The notes under the pieces were generated by a model. The model made no database searches and was not told where the DNA came from. It saw only the letters and a program-made list of their open reading frames with translations. Below are positions 6,998 through 15,520 of a DNA stretch of 27,385 nucleotides, piece after piece. Origin of the DNA: a virus; the IMG/VR virus record IMGVR_UViG_3300005581_000101, positions 1-27,385 of that record. One strand, written 5' to 3'. The position numbers were made by a program, and so were the translations under genes. Every line of letters begins with the position of its first letter. Position 1 is the first letter of the stretch.

Positions 6998-9819
6998 TAT
7001 CGGCCTCTCTGTAACGTTAAGCGCATTTGGCGTTCTACATGCGCAGCAATTTCTCTACTTATTTTTTGAGCGTCCATAGCCGTGTTGTTTCCACCATGCA
7101 AATGTATTGTTGGGGACACTGTAACATTATAATTATTTCCAAATGAAGAAGATGGAGCAGATTGTTGTTGAATAAGTACTGTGGAAGCAGCGGGGGCTTG
7201 TTTAGGCATACCTTGGCCCATGCCCATCCCACTAACAGGGTCTCCTTGCTTAGGGTCACCTGAGGTGGCGTAACCCGCTTGTTTAACGTATTTAGCGGCT
7301 TGCGGAATGTCAGTTTTGGCTAACGGATTACCATTTAGTTTCCAATGGTCCCAGTTGTTGCCATGCCCAGACAACTTCCAAGCAACTTGTGCATTGGTAT
7401 CAGGATTAAATAAATCTTCATTCTTTTTAAGATTGTAAGTTTTTCTACGACCTGGACCCATAGCCCCTTTCATATTGATTTGCATCAAACCATATGAAAG
7501 GTCATCACTATCATTAGCAAAAGACTTAGGGTTAAAACGAGACTCTCGTTGAGCAATAGCAACTGCTTCTACTAAACGTTTTCCTCTAAAGCCTGCTTTA
7601 TACATAATGGCTGCTACTTGACGACCACTTAAAGGTCCTGAGCCTACATTACTGCTTCCAAGGTTACTGGAAGTTCCTACAGAAGATGTGCGAACATTAC
7701 CCGTAGAGCCACTTGAACCACCACTGCGAGAACCTCCACTAGTAGGGGCCATTGCATCAATAGCATCGTTAATACTTAAACCTGAATAGTCTTGAATTTT
7801 CATGTTTACTTTAGAAACATTACCTTGCCCACTCTTGCTACCAGACGGGTGTTCCATTCCTAAAAGGTTACTAATGTTTGCTTTAAGGTCAGTAGGCTCT
7901 GCTGTTTGACCATTGTGTCCCCAAGGCGCTCCGCTCTTCTCATATTGCATACGAGATGCAGGGAGTTCACTAGGCTGTACGTGCCAAGGCTCATCGTTAA
8001 CATCAAAAAATGACCGAAGACCAAAACGTTGTGCGTTGTCTTTTATCCATCCAAATTCAGATTCGGGAGCCATGTCTGCGGCAAGACCAATCTCATGCAT
8101 AGACATTCCTGGAGGGGCTGCTGCTGCACCTGTGTGCCGTTCCCAATATTGTCCTTTCCAAAAGACATCTGTTTTTTCGGTTGTAGGTTTGTACCTAGAC
8201 ATGAACATTGCTTTTTGTTGTGCGGTAGAACGAACACCACCACCAATATAAAGTTTGGAGTTTTCTCGCATCATTGCTTCTACTTTTTGGCGCATCTTAG
8301 GATGAAGTTTTGATAGAGCCCCTTGACTTTTTGTAACGTTGGCAGGGGTACCACTTGCTTTAGAGTTTAGTTTTTGAGCATTGCTTTCTTTTTCACCTGT
8401 AGGGTCACCAATTGCACTTGCACCAAAGTTACCAAGGGCACTACCAATCATGGCACCAGCAACTGTATTTCCGCCAGCCGCAGTTCCAATTGCTGCACCA
8501 ATTAAAGTACCTGCCATTGGCAACGCACCCTTAATAAGAGAACCAATACCACGAGTACGAATCTTTGCACCAACAATACTAGCCATAGCATTGTCTAACT
8601 GTTCCATGGTGCGTGTTAAAGACTGCATACCCTTTTCCATAGCAGCGTAGTTGTCAGCCTGACGCTTGTACATGTTTTCTTCACGGTTACCCTTAACACG
8701 GCTTGTTTCTTCATTTTGGTTTGCGTAACTATCCTCAACACCCATGGTCTTACGCATACCTTTATTGGAAGCGTCATACATTCCCGCTCCACCTTTTTTC
8801 TTGTATGCCACGTTTTGTTGGGCATACTGAAGGACAAGGTCTTGCATATCCTCAGGAAGACCTGATTGGCGCAAACGTTCACGAGTCATAGAGCCAGGAG
8901 CCATTGCTCCCTTTAGAGCGCTTTCTGTAGTTAATCCAAGACGTTGTACAACATCTTTTACTACTGTCATGCTGCTTTTTTGTTGCCCACCAACACCATA
9001 CATACCAGTTCCCATAGTCATGAACATACGGTTAGCAGATTGTGCGCTTGCCATACCACGAGTCATTTGGTTGATTTGGTCGGTGCTATACCCGTAACCA
9101 GAAGAAGCCCTAAGAGATTCTACGCTCTTTGCTTGCTTTAGTGCGTCAATACCTGTGGATGCTTGTAAAGCCAAAACACTGTTAATTCCACCAGCACCAA
9201 GTTTGTATTGTTGTAGTGGTTGGCGCTTTGTGTCATAAACACTTTGGCGGCTCATACCACTTGTTTGTTGAAGCAGCATATCCAAACGACTGGCTGATAA
9301 TGAATAACTAGAGTTTTCATTAATGCGATTGTTTAAAGCAGCCCCAAGTGCAGAGGCTACTTGGGAAGCAATTTGTTTCCCAATGTCTGCTGCGGAACCG
9401 CCTTTTCCGCCACCGCCACCCATCATTGTTAAGTTTTGACTACGGTCTGTAGTTATTGTGGTGTTACCAAAGTTAAACATAGGTCCACCGCCACCGCCAC
9501 CAAGAACTGATTGAGTAAGTGTTCCAGCAGGTGCACCATTAGGGCTGGTTCCACTGCCACCACCCATACCACCCATGGCATTAGAAACCATCCGCATCTT
9601 TGATGCCCATTGTTCAGTCAAACTAATAACCTTAGGAAGGTCAGTCTTTAACTTATTAATGTTTGTATTGATTTTGGTTAAAGCAGTATCAAGTTCCTGT
9701 AATGCTTGGGTATCTGCTTGAAAGCGGTTGTTACCCTTTGCGGAAACTTTGCTGGCTTCACCAACAGCAGCACCACCGCCTGTATCAAAACTAGATTGTC
9801 CTATAGGTGTTTCGCTCAT
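6997..9819 (-). CDS. Tail tape measure protein with VanY-type peptidase and lytic transglycosylase domains
   Basis: 940 residues from the ATG at 9819-9817; a GTG one codon earlier is possible, but AGAGG lies better spaced for the ATG. The N-terminus has a helical segment (residues about 30-70) and several glycine runs. A hydrophobic Gly/Ala-rich stretch at about 420-475 could be a membrane-inserting segment. Residues about 500-620 hold a D,D-carboxypeptidase (VanY/LAS) domain: GGVRSTAQQ, the exact S-x-H-x-x-G-x-A-x-D motif as SMHEIGLAAD, and EPWHVQ. Residues about 735-850 hold a lysozyme-like transglycosylase domain with ESRFNPKSF and SYGLMQINM, the first Glu being the likely catalytic acid. 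The protein sets tail length and probably cuts both peptide and glycan bonds of peptidoglycan during DNA entry. Size and position after the tube and assembly genes fit. Confidence 0.92.
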   Translation of the reverse strand: MSETPIGQSSFDTGGGAAVGEASKVSAKGNNRFQADTQALQELDTALTKINTNINKLKTDLPKVISLTEQWASKMRMVSNAMGGMGGGSGTSPNGAPAGTLTQSVLGGGGGGPMFNFGNTTITTDRSQNLTMMGGGGGKGGSAADIGKQIASQVASALGAALNNRINENSSYSLSASRLDMLLQQTSGMSRQSVYDTKRQPLQQYKLGAGGINSVLALQASTGIDALKQAKSVESLRASSGYGYSTDQINQMTRGMASAQSANRMFMTMGTGMYGVGGQQKSSMTVVKDVVQRLGLTTESALKGAMAPGSMTRERLRQSGLPEDMQDLVLQYAQQNVAYKKKGGAGMYDASNKGMRKTMGVEDSYANQNEETSRVKGNREENMYKRQADNYAAMEKGMQSLTRTMEQLDNAMASIVGAKIRTRGIGSLIKGALPMAGTLIGAAIGTAAGGNTVAGAMIGSALGNFGASAIGDPTGEKESNAQKLNSKASGTPANVTKSQGALSKLHPKMRQKVEAMMRENSKLYIGGGVRSTAQQKAMFMSRYKPTTEKTDVFWKGQYWERHTGAAAAPPGMSMHEIGLAADMAPESEFGWIKDNAQRFGLRSFFDVNDEPWHVQPSELPASRMQYEKSGAPWGHNGQTAEPTDLKANISNLLGMEHPSGSKSGQGNVSKVNMKIQDYSGLSINDAIDAMAPTSGGSRSGGSSGSTGNVRTSSVGTSSNLGSSNVGSGPLSGRQVAAIMYKAGFRGKRLVEAVAIAQRESRFNPKSFANDSDDLSYGLMQINMKGAMGPGRRKTYNLKKNEDLFNPDTNAQVAWKLSGHGNNWDHWKLNGNPLAKTDIPQAAKYVKQAGYATSGDPKQGDPVSGMGMGQGMPKQAPAASTVLIQQQSAPSSSFGNNYNVTVSPTIHLHGGNNTAMDAQKISREIAAHVERQMRLTLQRGR

Positions 9820-9821
9820 CA

Positions 9822-10034
9822 CTAGCCTCTTGGGTTATTGCGCCAACGAGCCATGGCGTACCAATAAGCCCGTTGTCGCACTGTCATATTTTTTAGGTCA
9901 TTTAGACCAAACCCCGAATAAAGCGAGGCAATCGTTTCGTATTCCCAGTAGGTAAGCGTTAGGTTAACTGAATAAAAGTGAGACCCAGTCCATAAGAATG
10001 AGAAGGTCGTCTTCACATTTGGCACACTGAGTTT
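9822..10034 (-). CDS. Second-frame extension of the tail assembly/hub protein (probable frameshift product)
   Basis: This frame is open from just after an in-frame TGA (10037-10035) to TAG at 9824-9822 and overlaps the end of the upstream gene by about 70 bases. It has no ATG near its beginning; the only early candidate is a GTG at 10025. The part beyond the upstream stop encodes about 47 residues, including LTLTYWEYETIASLYSGFGL and MTVRQRAYWYAMARWRNNPR. That resembles the C-terminal helical part of T4 gp26-type and tail-chaperone proteins, so I infer that it is normally joined to the upstream protein by a ribosomal shift of +1 (or -2). Independent initiation or a sequencing indel are alternatives. 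The coordinates give the open frame, not a proven start. Confidence 0.6.
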   Translation of the reverse strand, partial: KLSVPNVKTTFSFLWTGSHFYSVNLTLTYWEYETIASLYSGFGLNDLKNMTVRQRAYWYAMARWRNNPRG

Positions 10035-10037
10035 TCA
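9964..10037 (-). other. Candidate programmed ribosomal frameshift window
   Basis: Between the TGA that closes the second frame (10037-10035) and the TAA that ends the first (9966-9964), both frames are open. A switch must be +1 or -2 to join them. It should lie after the second CxxC pair if zinc binding is kept, which points to the last 45 bases or so. The run TCACTTTTATTCAGTTAA at the end of the first frame is the most likely place, but I recognise no canonical slippery heptamer there. Lambda-type tail chaperones use -1 and Mu uses -2, so the direction here is worth testing. Confidence 0.5.
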
Positions 10038-10758
10038 CCTCTTCCATTTTTGGACCTGGAGGGTTTGTGGTGAGTGCCCGTACCAACTTGTTTCTGTCGC
10101 TGACACCCAGTGTTTTAGCCCATTTTTGAACATCTGCTGGTTTGTCGTCACCCCATTCAGCACAACGTGACAACATAAGGGTGTTTTGTTCTGCGTTGTT
10201 TTTTGCGTTTTTTGCAACATATGAACTATCTGAACCTGTTGGGTAACGAAGTTTTACAATAGAGCCATTACGAAGTTCTACTTCTAATGGTTTTGTACAA
10301 TCAAATGTTGGTTTTTCAAACTTAAAATCTTCTTCAAGGTTAAGAGTTACAAAGTTAGTTGCGTTACAGTTCCCACAAGCAACTTCCATTTCACGAAAAC
10401 GACCATAGGTTGCTTTCATGGCACCAATAAAAAGTAGGTCACGGTCACCAATTAGTAGGTCATCAACCATTGTAGGGTCATCTGACATTTGCACATTGCC
10501 AATAGATACAACTGCTCTTTTAAGAAGTGCTGTCATATAATCGCTGTACACAAGTTCGTTCTTACTGGTAAGAGAAGCAATTGCTTCTTCGTCTTCTCCA
10601 TTAAGTTCACGAATTACAGATTCTTGTAACCATTGGTTGTCCCGAAGAACACCCCGCATTAATAGAACCTCTGTTACAGGGGCATTATTAATACGTGGTG
10701 CGGGGTCTGATAAGGCTTCGTTAGCAGCATCAATTGACGCTGTATTTGTTTCAATCAT
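9964..10758 (-). CDS. Tail assembly chaperone/baseplate hub-assembly protein with zinc motif (T4 gp26/gp51-like)
   Basis: 264 residues. Two CxxC pairs, C128-C131 (ACGNC) and C245-C248 (QCAKC), form a probable structural zinc site, as in T4 baseplate gp26-type proteins and related tail assembly proteins. The stretch after the first pair (FVTLNLEEDFKFEKP) and the charged helical segments fit that family. The gene sits between the tube and the tape measure, the standard place for tail chaperones that coat the tape measure before tube growth. Start ATG at 10758 has AAGGA well placed. The ORF stops with TAA just after MDWVSLLFS, and the expected helical C-terminus continues in another frame (9822-10034). 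I take this as the unshifted product. The family name is moderately supported. Confidence 0.75.
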   Translation of the reverse strand: MIETNTASIDAANEALSDPAPRINNAPVTEVLLMRGVLRDNQWLQESVIRELNGEDEEAIASLTSKNELVYSDYMTALLKRAVVSIGNVQMSDDPTMVDDLLIGDRDLLFIGAMKATYGRFREMEVACGNCNATNFVTLNLEEDFKFEKPTFDCTKPLEVELRNGSIVKLRYPTGSDSSYVAKNAKNNAEQNTLMLSRCAEWGDDKPADVQKWAKTLGVSDRNKLVRALTTNPPGPKMEEVKTQCAKCEDDLLILMDWVSLLFS

Positions 10759-10783
10759 TTTATTTTCCTTTTAAGTAGACTAT

Positions 10784-11449
10784 TTAAGAAGCGCTGGCAA
10801 GCGCATTAATTTTGGTTTGGTCATATTCAATAATGAAACCTTCATGCACAAGGCTTAACTCATGCACCATGATTTCGCTACCACTTGCGTTAAGACCGCT
10901 CATTGTAAATGATGCAGGCCATGCGTTAAAAATTTTAATACCAAGTTTGCGGTTACCAATAAAGTTTGCTGTTCCACTACCAGCGTTCCCTACGTTATCG
11001 GTATAACTTGCATTAGAGTGTGGGTGGTCATAAACGTATACAACTACGTCACAACGGTAATCGTTGCCCCCAGTTGAACCTGGAGCACCTGCTTGCCAGT
11101 TGTGAATAAAGCGTTGCCACTTCCACAATTGGTCTTGGTTTTCAAATACACCACGGTTAAATGAAATAGGTGCAAAGTCTGTTTGACCAACCATTTTGTG
11201 TGGGTGAGTATTCATCCCACCTTCACGGTATTGGATTACTTCGTTAGTAACAGCCAAGCCACTCATAGCGGCAAAGCCAAGGTTACCAAGACCACGAGCA
11301 AACTCAGAAAGTGTAGTTGTACTTCCTCCTTGAGTAGCAGTTGCTGTTGTGGGCGTTACGGTAGTATTTAGTGCAGTGGATAATGTTGGGACTAAAAATT
11401 GAACCTCAAATTTAAAGGAACGGATTGGGTCTGTGCGTGTTAAAGGCAT
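10784..11449 (-). CDS. Tail tube protein, T4 gp19-like
   Basis: 221 residues. The central segment MSGLAVTNEVIQYREGGMNT followed by KMVGQTDFAPISFNRGVF and LWKWQRF is the diagnostic core of the T4 gp19-like tube family. In that family a Gly-Leu-x-x-x-x-Glu-x-Ile-x-Tyr-Arg-Glu-Gly-Gly pattern is followed by the arm that stacks hexamers. About 30 low-complexity Thr/Ala residues near position 25-50 look like a loop insertion. The protein forms the inner tube through which DNA passes. It follows the sheath gene by eleven bases, with AAGGAG upstream of the ATG. The Ala/Ser-rich end and the overall length are slightly larger than T4 gp19 (163 residues). Confidence 0.93.
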   Translation of the reverse strand: MPLTRTDPIRSFKFEVQFLVPTLSTALNTTVTPTTATATQGGSTTTLSEFARGLGNLGFAAMSGLAVTNEVIQYREGGMNTHPHKMVGQTDFAPISFNRGVFENQDQLWKWQRFIHNWQAGAPGSTGGNDYRCDVVVYVYDHPHSNASYTDNVGNAGSGTANFIGNRKLGIKIFNAWPASFTMSGLNASGSEIMVHELSLVHEGFIIEYDQTKINALASAS

Positions 11450-11460
11450 TAGTTTTCTCC

Positions 11461-12981
11461 TTAGAGTGTTTCTGTAGTGGTATTTCCACCAGCAAATTGG
11501 CTTACATTAATAACAATGAATTCCGCAGGAGATGACAAAGCAACTCCTACTTCAACGTGTACTTCTCCTGCCTCAACGACATAAGAAGGGTTGTTTGTGG
11601 CATCACAAGTAACATAGAAGGCTTCAGCAGCACTACGTCCTTTTAATGCACCAGACGACCACAACCCAGAAAGCATGCCAGCGATGCTTCCTTCAATAGA
11701 AGACCAAAGTCGGTCACCAATTGGTTGGAACAATGCAGGCTTTGTAAGTTCTTCAACTTGAGCCTTAACGTAGTTAAGTGTACGGCGGGCTGGGATGTAC
11801 TTAGTGATGTCTGTCTTTTTGAGTGTGCGGGCACCATTGACAATTACGCCAGCGCCAGCAACATTCTTAAGAGTGTTGATGTGTGCAGCATAAAGTGTTC
11901 CAACTTGTGCTTCCGTAAAGTTAGTTACTGTTCCAAAGGTATTTTGGAGGGTGTAACCATAACCAGCAGCAGCACGACCAATACCTTTTTCAGCGTCTAC
12001 ACGCTGGTATAGACCAGCAATAGCACCACCTGGAAAAGTGTTACGCAACGCAGCAGAACCACGAACCGCTGGGTTTGTCATAGAAAGCATTCCGTAATAC
12101 ACAGCAACATAAGATGACGCTGTGTAGCCTGAAACAGCCGTAACAATGTCAGAAGCAACAGTCAATGCTGGGTTGGGGTCTACAATCAAGAACGAGTTTT
12201 TACGGGCATTGGGAGTAGAGTCAGAGTTTGTATAACTGACGTAGTCAATTGCATTGTTAATAATTGCAGTGGAACTTTGACCTACCAAGTTAATAACAAG
12301 TTGTCCTTCAACACCATCTAATTTGGTAAGTGCTGTTGACCAGTCATTTGTACTAATAGCAGAACCGTTTGCACCACTTGTTAGTGTTGTGCTTACTGCG
12401 GAAACTGAATAAGCCGCTCCAGCCGCTGATGCACCAACGTTGGACATGACTACATATGCAGAGTAGTTATTAATTACTGTTGGAGCATACCGAGCATCAT
12501 TAGCGTTAAGACTAAGTTCAGACCAGTTTTCTACAGGTGTTCCATCGTAACTAATTGCCAAGTTAAATGTTGGTTGGTTTCCTGCTGTTAGCCCAGCAGA
12601 GACAACAGCGCTAATGCTATTACCCCATGTGCCAATGCTTGATGCAGAAAGTTTAAATACTGTTGCACCAACGGTTGCAACCGTTCCTGTAAAGTTTGCA
12701 AAAGCCGCAGCAGAGGTGCTTGCACCTGAGATAACACGGGTTGCATAAGCAGTACGTCCACCATTTGCAAAGAAGTGGTACATGGCATAACTCATGTCGT
12801 AGTTAACGTCAAGGTCACCAAACTGCATTTTGTAAGAGTTCCAAGATTGAATAAGGGCAGGGGTTGAAGGGCCACGCTCTGCTGTGCCAATAAAAGCAGC
12901 AGCAGAAGTAGATGGGCTACTTGCTACCTGTGTAGTAAAGGGACCTTCTGAAACATAGATTCCTGGTCGTGTGTATGTCAT
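11461..12981 (-). CDS. Contractile tail sheath protein
   Basis: 506 residues. The N-terminus TYTRPGIYVSEGPF and the following AAFIGTAERGPSTPALIQSW are typical of phage tail sheath proteins. The C-terminal region has the conserved block LWSSIEGSIAGMLSGLWSSG, then AAEAFYVTCD, then VHVEVGVALSSPAEFIVINV, which forms the sheath core and interlocking C-terminal arm. A variable Ser/Ala/Thr-rich beta region fills about residues 90-260. This gene by itself identifies the virion as contractile-tailed. The ATG has AGGAG upstream. It is directly followed by the tube gene, the universal order in these phages, which helps the two be made in matched amounts. Confidence 0.96.
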   Translation of the reverse strand: MTYTRPGIYVSEGPFTTQVASSPSTSAAAFIGTAERGPSTPALIQSWNSYKMQFGDLDVNYDMSYAMYHFFANGGRTAYATRVISGASTSAAAFANFTGTVATVGATVFKLSASSIGTWGNSISAVVSAGLTAGNQPTFNLAISYDGTPVENWSELSLNANDARYAPTVINNYSAYVVMSNVGASAAGAAYSVSAVSTTLTSGANGSAISTNDWSTALTKLDGVEGQLVINLVGQSSTAIINNAIDYVSYTNSDSTPNARKNSFLIVDPNPALTVASDIVTAVSGYTASSYVAVYYGMLSMTNPAVRGSAALRNTFPGGAIAGLYQRVDAEKGIGRAAAGYGYTLQNTFGTVTNFTEAQVGTLYAAHINTLKNVAGAGVIVNGARTLKKTDITKYIPARRTLNYVKAQVEELTKPALFQPIGDRLWSSIEGSIAGMLSGLWSSGALKGRSAAEAFYVTCDATNNPSYVVEAGEVHVEVGVALSSPAEFIVINVSQFAGGNTTTETL

Positions 12982-13017
12982 TTCTTCTCCTAAAGGAAGT
13001 AGTTGGTAAATAAAATT

Positions 13018-13698
13018 TTAAGAATTGATATAGTCAATAGTAGCGACTATCTCGGTTGCCTGCTTGGAGCCATATACATCAGTTGAAGGCAGTTCTGCCG
13101 ACATCTGCAACGTGTAAACCTTTCGGAAAATCCTCTTACGGTAACCTGCTTCTGGGTCCAGAAGGTCTGCGGTTGACCAGTCAAGTAGTTCCAAACGGCG
13201 GTCTGTGTTATCTGCGGGCACATGAATAGAGCCTCTGCGGAAAGGGAAAATCTTGGTAAGCATGATGGATGACAAATAGCGGTCATGCAAAGCGCTACGA
13301 GTAAATGTAGAGACTTGATACAAAAGGTCTACAGGGACAAACTCATTAGTCATAAGGGTTTGGTAATTATTTTTATCTGTAAAATATGAAAAATCAGATG
13401 AAATGCTAGGCCAGTAATTTAAAGCATTTGGCATAAACGAAGCACCTACTGGGGCTGATGCTCCACCAGCCGTGTTGTAGTAGTACAACTGATTTTCAGA
13501 ATGTTGGCGATTCTTGGCATGGACAATGTCTAACATTTCAATAGTGATGAAAGGGTAGTCACGCTCTGTTTCAGCCTCAGGATACCTAAAAAATACTTTA
13601 ACAGGACGAGTTGCATTACGGTCATCAGATACTGTAATGCCCGTAAGACGGTTTTTAATTGCTTCGTCTTCTGCTAAAAGAAACCCTGTTTTGCTCAT
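13018..13698 (-). CDS. Putative tail terminator/completion protein
   Basis: 226 residues; I do not recognise a specific family with confidence. It begins MSKTGFLLAEDEAIKNRLTG and has an RPVKVFFRYPEAETERDYPF segment leading into ITIEMLDI, a pattern seen in tail terminator or virion proteins placed just before the sheath gene. The rest is alternating helix and strand with no membrane segment or catalytic motif. It overlaps the upstream gene as ATGA and lies 36 bases before the sheath start. Position between the neck genes and sheath suggests the ring that ends the sheath and tube, by analogy with T4 gp15 and lambda gpU. That role is inferred from synteny. Confidence 0.75.
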   Translation of the reverse strand: MSKTGFLLAEDEAIKNRLTGITVSDDRNATRPVKVFFRYPEAETERDYPFITIEMLDIVHAKNRQHSENQLYYYNTAGGASAPVGASFMPNALNYWPSISSDFSYFTDKNNYQTLMTNEFVPVDLLYQVSTFTRSALHDRYLSSIMLTKIFPFRRGSIHVPADNTDRRLELLDWSTADLLDPEAGYRKRIFRKVYTLQMSAELPSTDVYGSKQATEIVATIDYINS

Positions 13699-14117
13699 TT
13701 ATCAGAACCAAACAATAAATCATAAGTATTATTTACAACCCTGTTACCAAAGTTGTCTTTGCCTCTAGCAGCCGCTGTGCGAAGGATTGGAGTTGGACCA
13801 ATGTGCTTGTACCCAAATTCCAAGTTTTTAACTTTGTTGATATCTTCTCCAGATACATCAACAGAATAACGAAGCATTCTTTCTTCTTCATTATATTGAA
13901 CTTTAATTTTATCTGCCAGAGTAGACCAGTCACTGTCTGAGGAACTAGCCATATTGCGAGTGATTTCTTGCTCTTCATCAGCAATATCTTTGATTGCTTG
14001 ACTGATAGCGGCTTTGTAGTCTTTAACAATCATTTCAGCATATTCAATTACTGAAAAAGTGCCCTTTAAAAGAGGGCCAGAACTAGGGGTATTAGGAATG
14101 GTAGAGGAACCTGACAT
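13695..14117 (-). CDS. Putative HK97 gp10-like neck/tail-completion protein
   Basis: 140 residues. The first 70 form a helix-rich acidic region (VIEYAEMIVKDYKAAISQAI). The C-terminal LEFGYKHIGPTPILRTAAAR resembles the end of HK97 gp10-type tail-completion proteins, where a Glu-x-Gly, a Pro pair and an Arg-x-Ala motif recur. Such proteins sit at the head-tail joint. The ATG at 14117 has AAGGA seven bases upstream, and the stop overlaps the next start as ATGA. Family similarity is weak and was judged by eye. Confidence 0.65.
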   Translation of the reverse strand: MSGSSTIPNTPSSGPLLKGTFSVIEYAEMIVKDYKAAISQAIKDIADEEQEITRNMASSSDSDWSTLADKIKVQYNEEERMLRYSVDVSGEDINKVKNLEFGYKHIGPTPILRTAAARGKDNFGNRVVNNTYDLLFGSDK

Positions 14118-14144
14118 AGGTAAGTCCTTACATAGTTCTGGGCA

Positions 14145-14170
14145 ATGAGCACCTTGGCGCTCACCAAGGA
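14145..14170 (-). other. Small intergenic hairpin with two alternative pairings
   Basis: In the 66-base gap between two neck genes, CCTTGG (14152-14157) can pair with CCAAGG (14164-14169). Alternatively TGAGC (14146-14150) can pair with GCTCA (14159-14163). The two stems exclude each other. No T-run follows on the minus strand, so this is not a clear terminator; it may be an RNA processing or stability element, or chance. Confidence 0.25.
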
Positions 14171-14183
14171 TAATACAAGTTTA

Positions 14184-14720
14184 TCAAATTCCAGGGAGTG
14201 CTGTAGGCCATGGGTAATTGGTGACCACATAAGGGTCTGGACCTGGGTCAAAAGGCATTTCTTGGTTAATGTAAACCTCTAGCCCTTCCACAACTACCAA
14301 AATGTCGTCCCTAAGGCGACCACGCACACGGTAGGACATTACAGAAAAATATCTACCGTCATACAAAAACATGTCATTAAGGTGTTCTCTATACTCAAAA
14401 ACATTTCCAATTCCTGCATCTCGGAAGTCTGAAACAGAAGCAACCAAGTTAACAATTTCTACAGGTTGACGACCTTCAGGGATGGCACGCTTGGTATCTT
14501 CTGATTCTGTAACCATGAGGACAGGGACGGTAATACCAGGCTTAAAAGACTTTCCCCCTGTACCTTTTACCCCTTCGTCATAGACATCATCGTAGTAAGA
14601 GCCTGCACTGGCAGCGTTTGCTAGTGGCTTATGCTCATACCAAATGATGCTTTCACCAGCATAGGACTGGTAACTGCGGTATTGCTTGCGAATGTTGTTC
14701 GCTTCTATACGTAGGTCCAT
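14184..14720 (-). CDS. Putative head-tail connector (head closure) protein
   Basis: 178 residues, not assigned to a family by clear motif. The sequence is mainly beta: IIWYEH near residue 25, VPVLMVTES near 65, a charged VFEYREHLNDMFLYDGRYFS segment, then RGRLRDDILVVVEGLEVYIN. Such short beta-barrel proteins with a loop insertion are usual for head closure or stopper rings of the neck. It starts at an ATG that overlaps the stop of the adaptor-like gene (TAATG). It ends in a Pro-rich tail (DPGPDPYVVTNYPWPTALPG). Role is inferred from position between the adaptor candidate and the tail-completion candidates. Confidence 0.65.
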   Translation of the reverse strand: MDLRIEANNIRKQYRSYQSYAGESIIWYEHKPLANAASAGSYYDDVYDEGVKGTGGKSFKPGITVPVLMVTESEDTKRAIPEGRQPVEIVNLVASVSDFRDAGIGNVFEYREHLNDMFLYDGRYFSVMSYRVRGRLRDDILVVVEGLEVYINQEMPFDPGPDPYVVTNYPWPTALPGI

Positions 14721-15520
14721 TAGAAGTAGGCGTTACTCGTATAACTAGCAGGAGGCTCTGTATCAATAAAGACATCTTCCCTCAATGGTTCATTCTTTTC
14801 AGTAATAAGAATTTGACCCTCTGATTCTTCAACAAAGATGCGCTCCATAGGACCATATTCACCAAGTTCTTTAGCCTTATAGAGGGGTACAAGACGGTTA
14901 GTGCTACGGGATACACGGCGAAGGCTGAACTGCTCAATACGCTCAGGACCAATGTTAAGGTTATTAGCACGCTTGCGGTACTCAAGTTCCCATTGTTGGC
15001 AGAGGCTTTGGAGCATGCGGAAACGCTGAGAACCAGGTATATGAATGGACTCAGAAGTCATGACATCAATGTCACGGGCATATTCTGTCATAAGAGCCTG
15101 TAAGGCTTCTACGAGGGCACCAATACCAATGACATCTAAAACTGCTGGATTAGCCTGTTCTAGGGGTACGTTAACAGTTGGTTTATGATAATTAATTGAA
15201 TGCTTTGCGTAAAACTCAAGGTCAGCAGGTAACATCCACTCGTAGTAATAACCTTCAACGAGCAGTTTGCTGTTAGCAGCAGGGGTAGCAGCCAACCTCA
15301 CAATGCCATTTCGGGCATCTATTGAGTAGTTTGTAGATGTAAGAGTGGTAACGCTTGCGCCAGCAACACTTGCAACCCAAATAGTGCTGGTGTCAATGTT
15401 AGGTTGTCCTAACTCAAAAGTACGCCCAACAGCATCAAAGTTGACTTGGAAAAACTTAGGAAAATCACGCAAATAAGTTCGTGCTACTTCTACAACGTAT
15501 TCAAGGGGTGTCTGTGTCAT
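14720..15520 (-). CDS. Putative head-tail adaptor protein
   Basis: 266 residues. It opens with a helical segment (PLEYVVEVARTYLRDFPKFF), then a beta insert with a STNYSIDARNGIVRLAATPA stretch that recalls the strand-loop-strand insert of many phage structural proteins. A second helical region follows (residues about 120-215, with PAVLDVIGIGALVEALQALM). This helix bundle plus beta insert is compatible with a connector adaptor ring below the portal, such as T4 gp13 or HK97 gp6 types. No enzyme motif is seen. The ATG overlaps the stop of the 50-residue gene as TAATG. The assignment depends mainly on gene order. Confidence 0.6.
   Translation of the reverse strand: MTQTPLEYVVEVARTYLRDFPKFFQVNFDAVGRTFELGQPNIDTSTIWVASVAGASVTTLTSTNYSIDARNGIVRLAATPAANSKLLVEGYYYEWMLPADLEFYAKHSINYHKPTVNVPLEQANPAVLDVIGIGALVEALQALMTEYARDIDVMTSESIHIPGSQRFRMLQSLCQQWELEYRKRANNLNIGPERIEQFSLRRVSRSTNRLVPLYKAKELGEYGPMERIFVEESEGQILITEKNEPLREDVFIDTEPPASYTSNAYF

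Noticed and set aside
7913-8313. Plus-strand open frames antisense to the VanY domain of the tape measure
   Set aside because: The minus strand encodes intact catalytic motifs here; the plus frames have no recognisable features and no neighbouring plus-strand genes.
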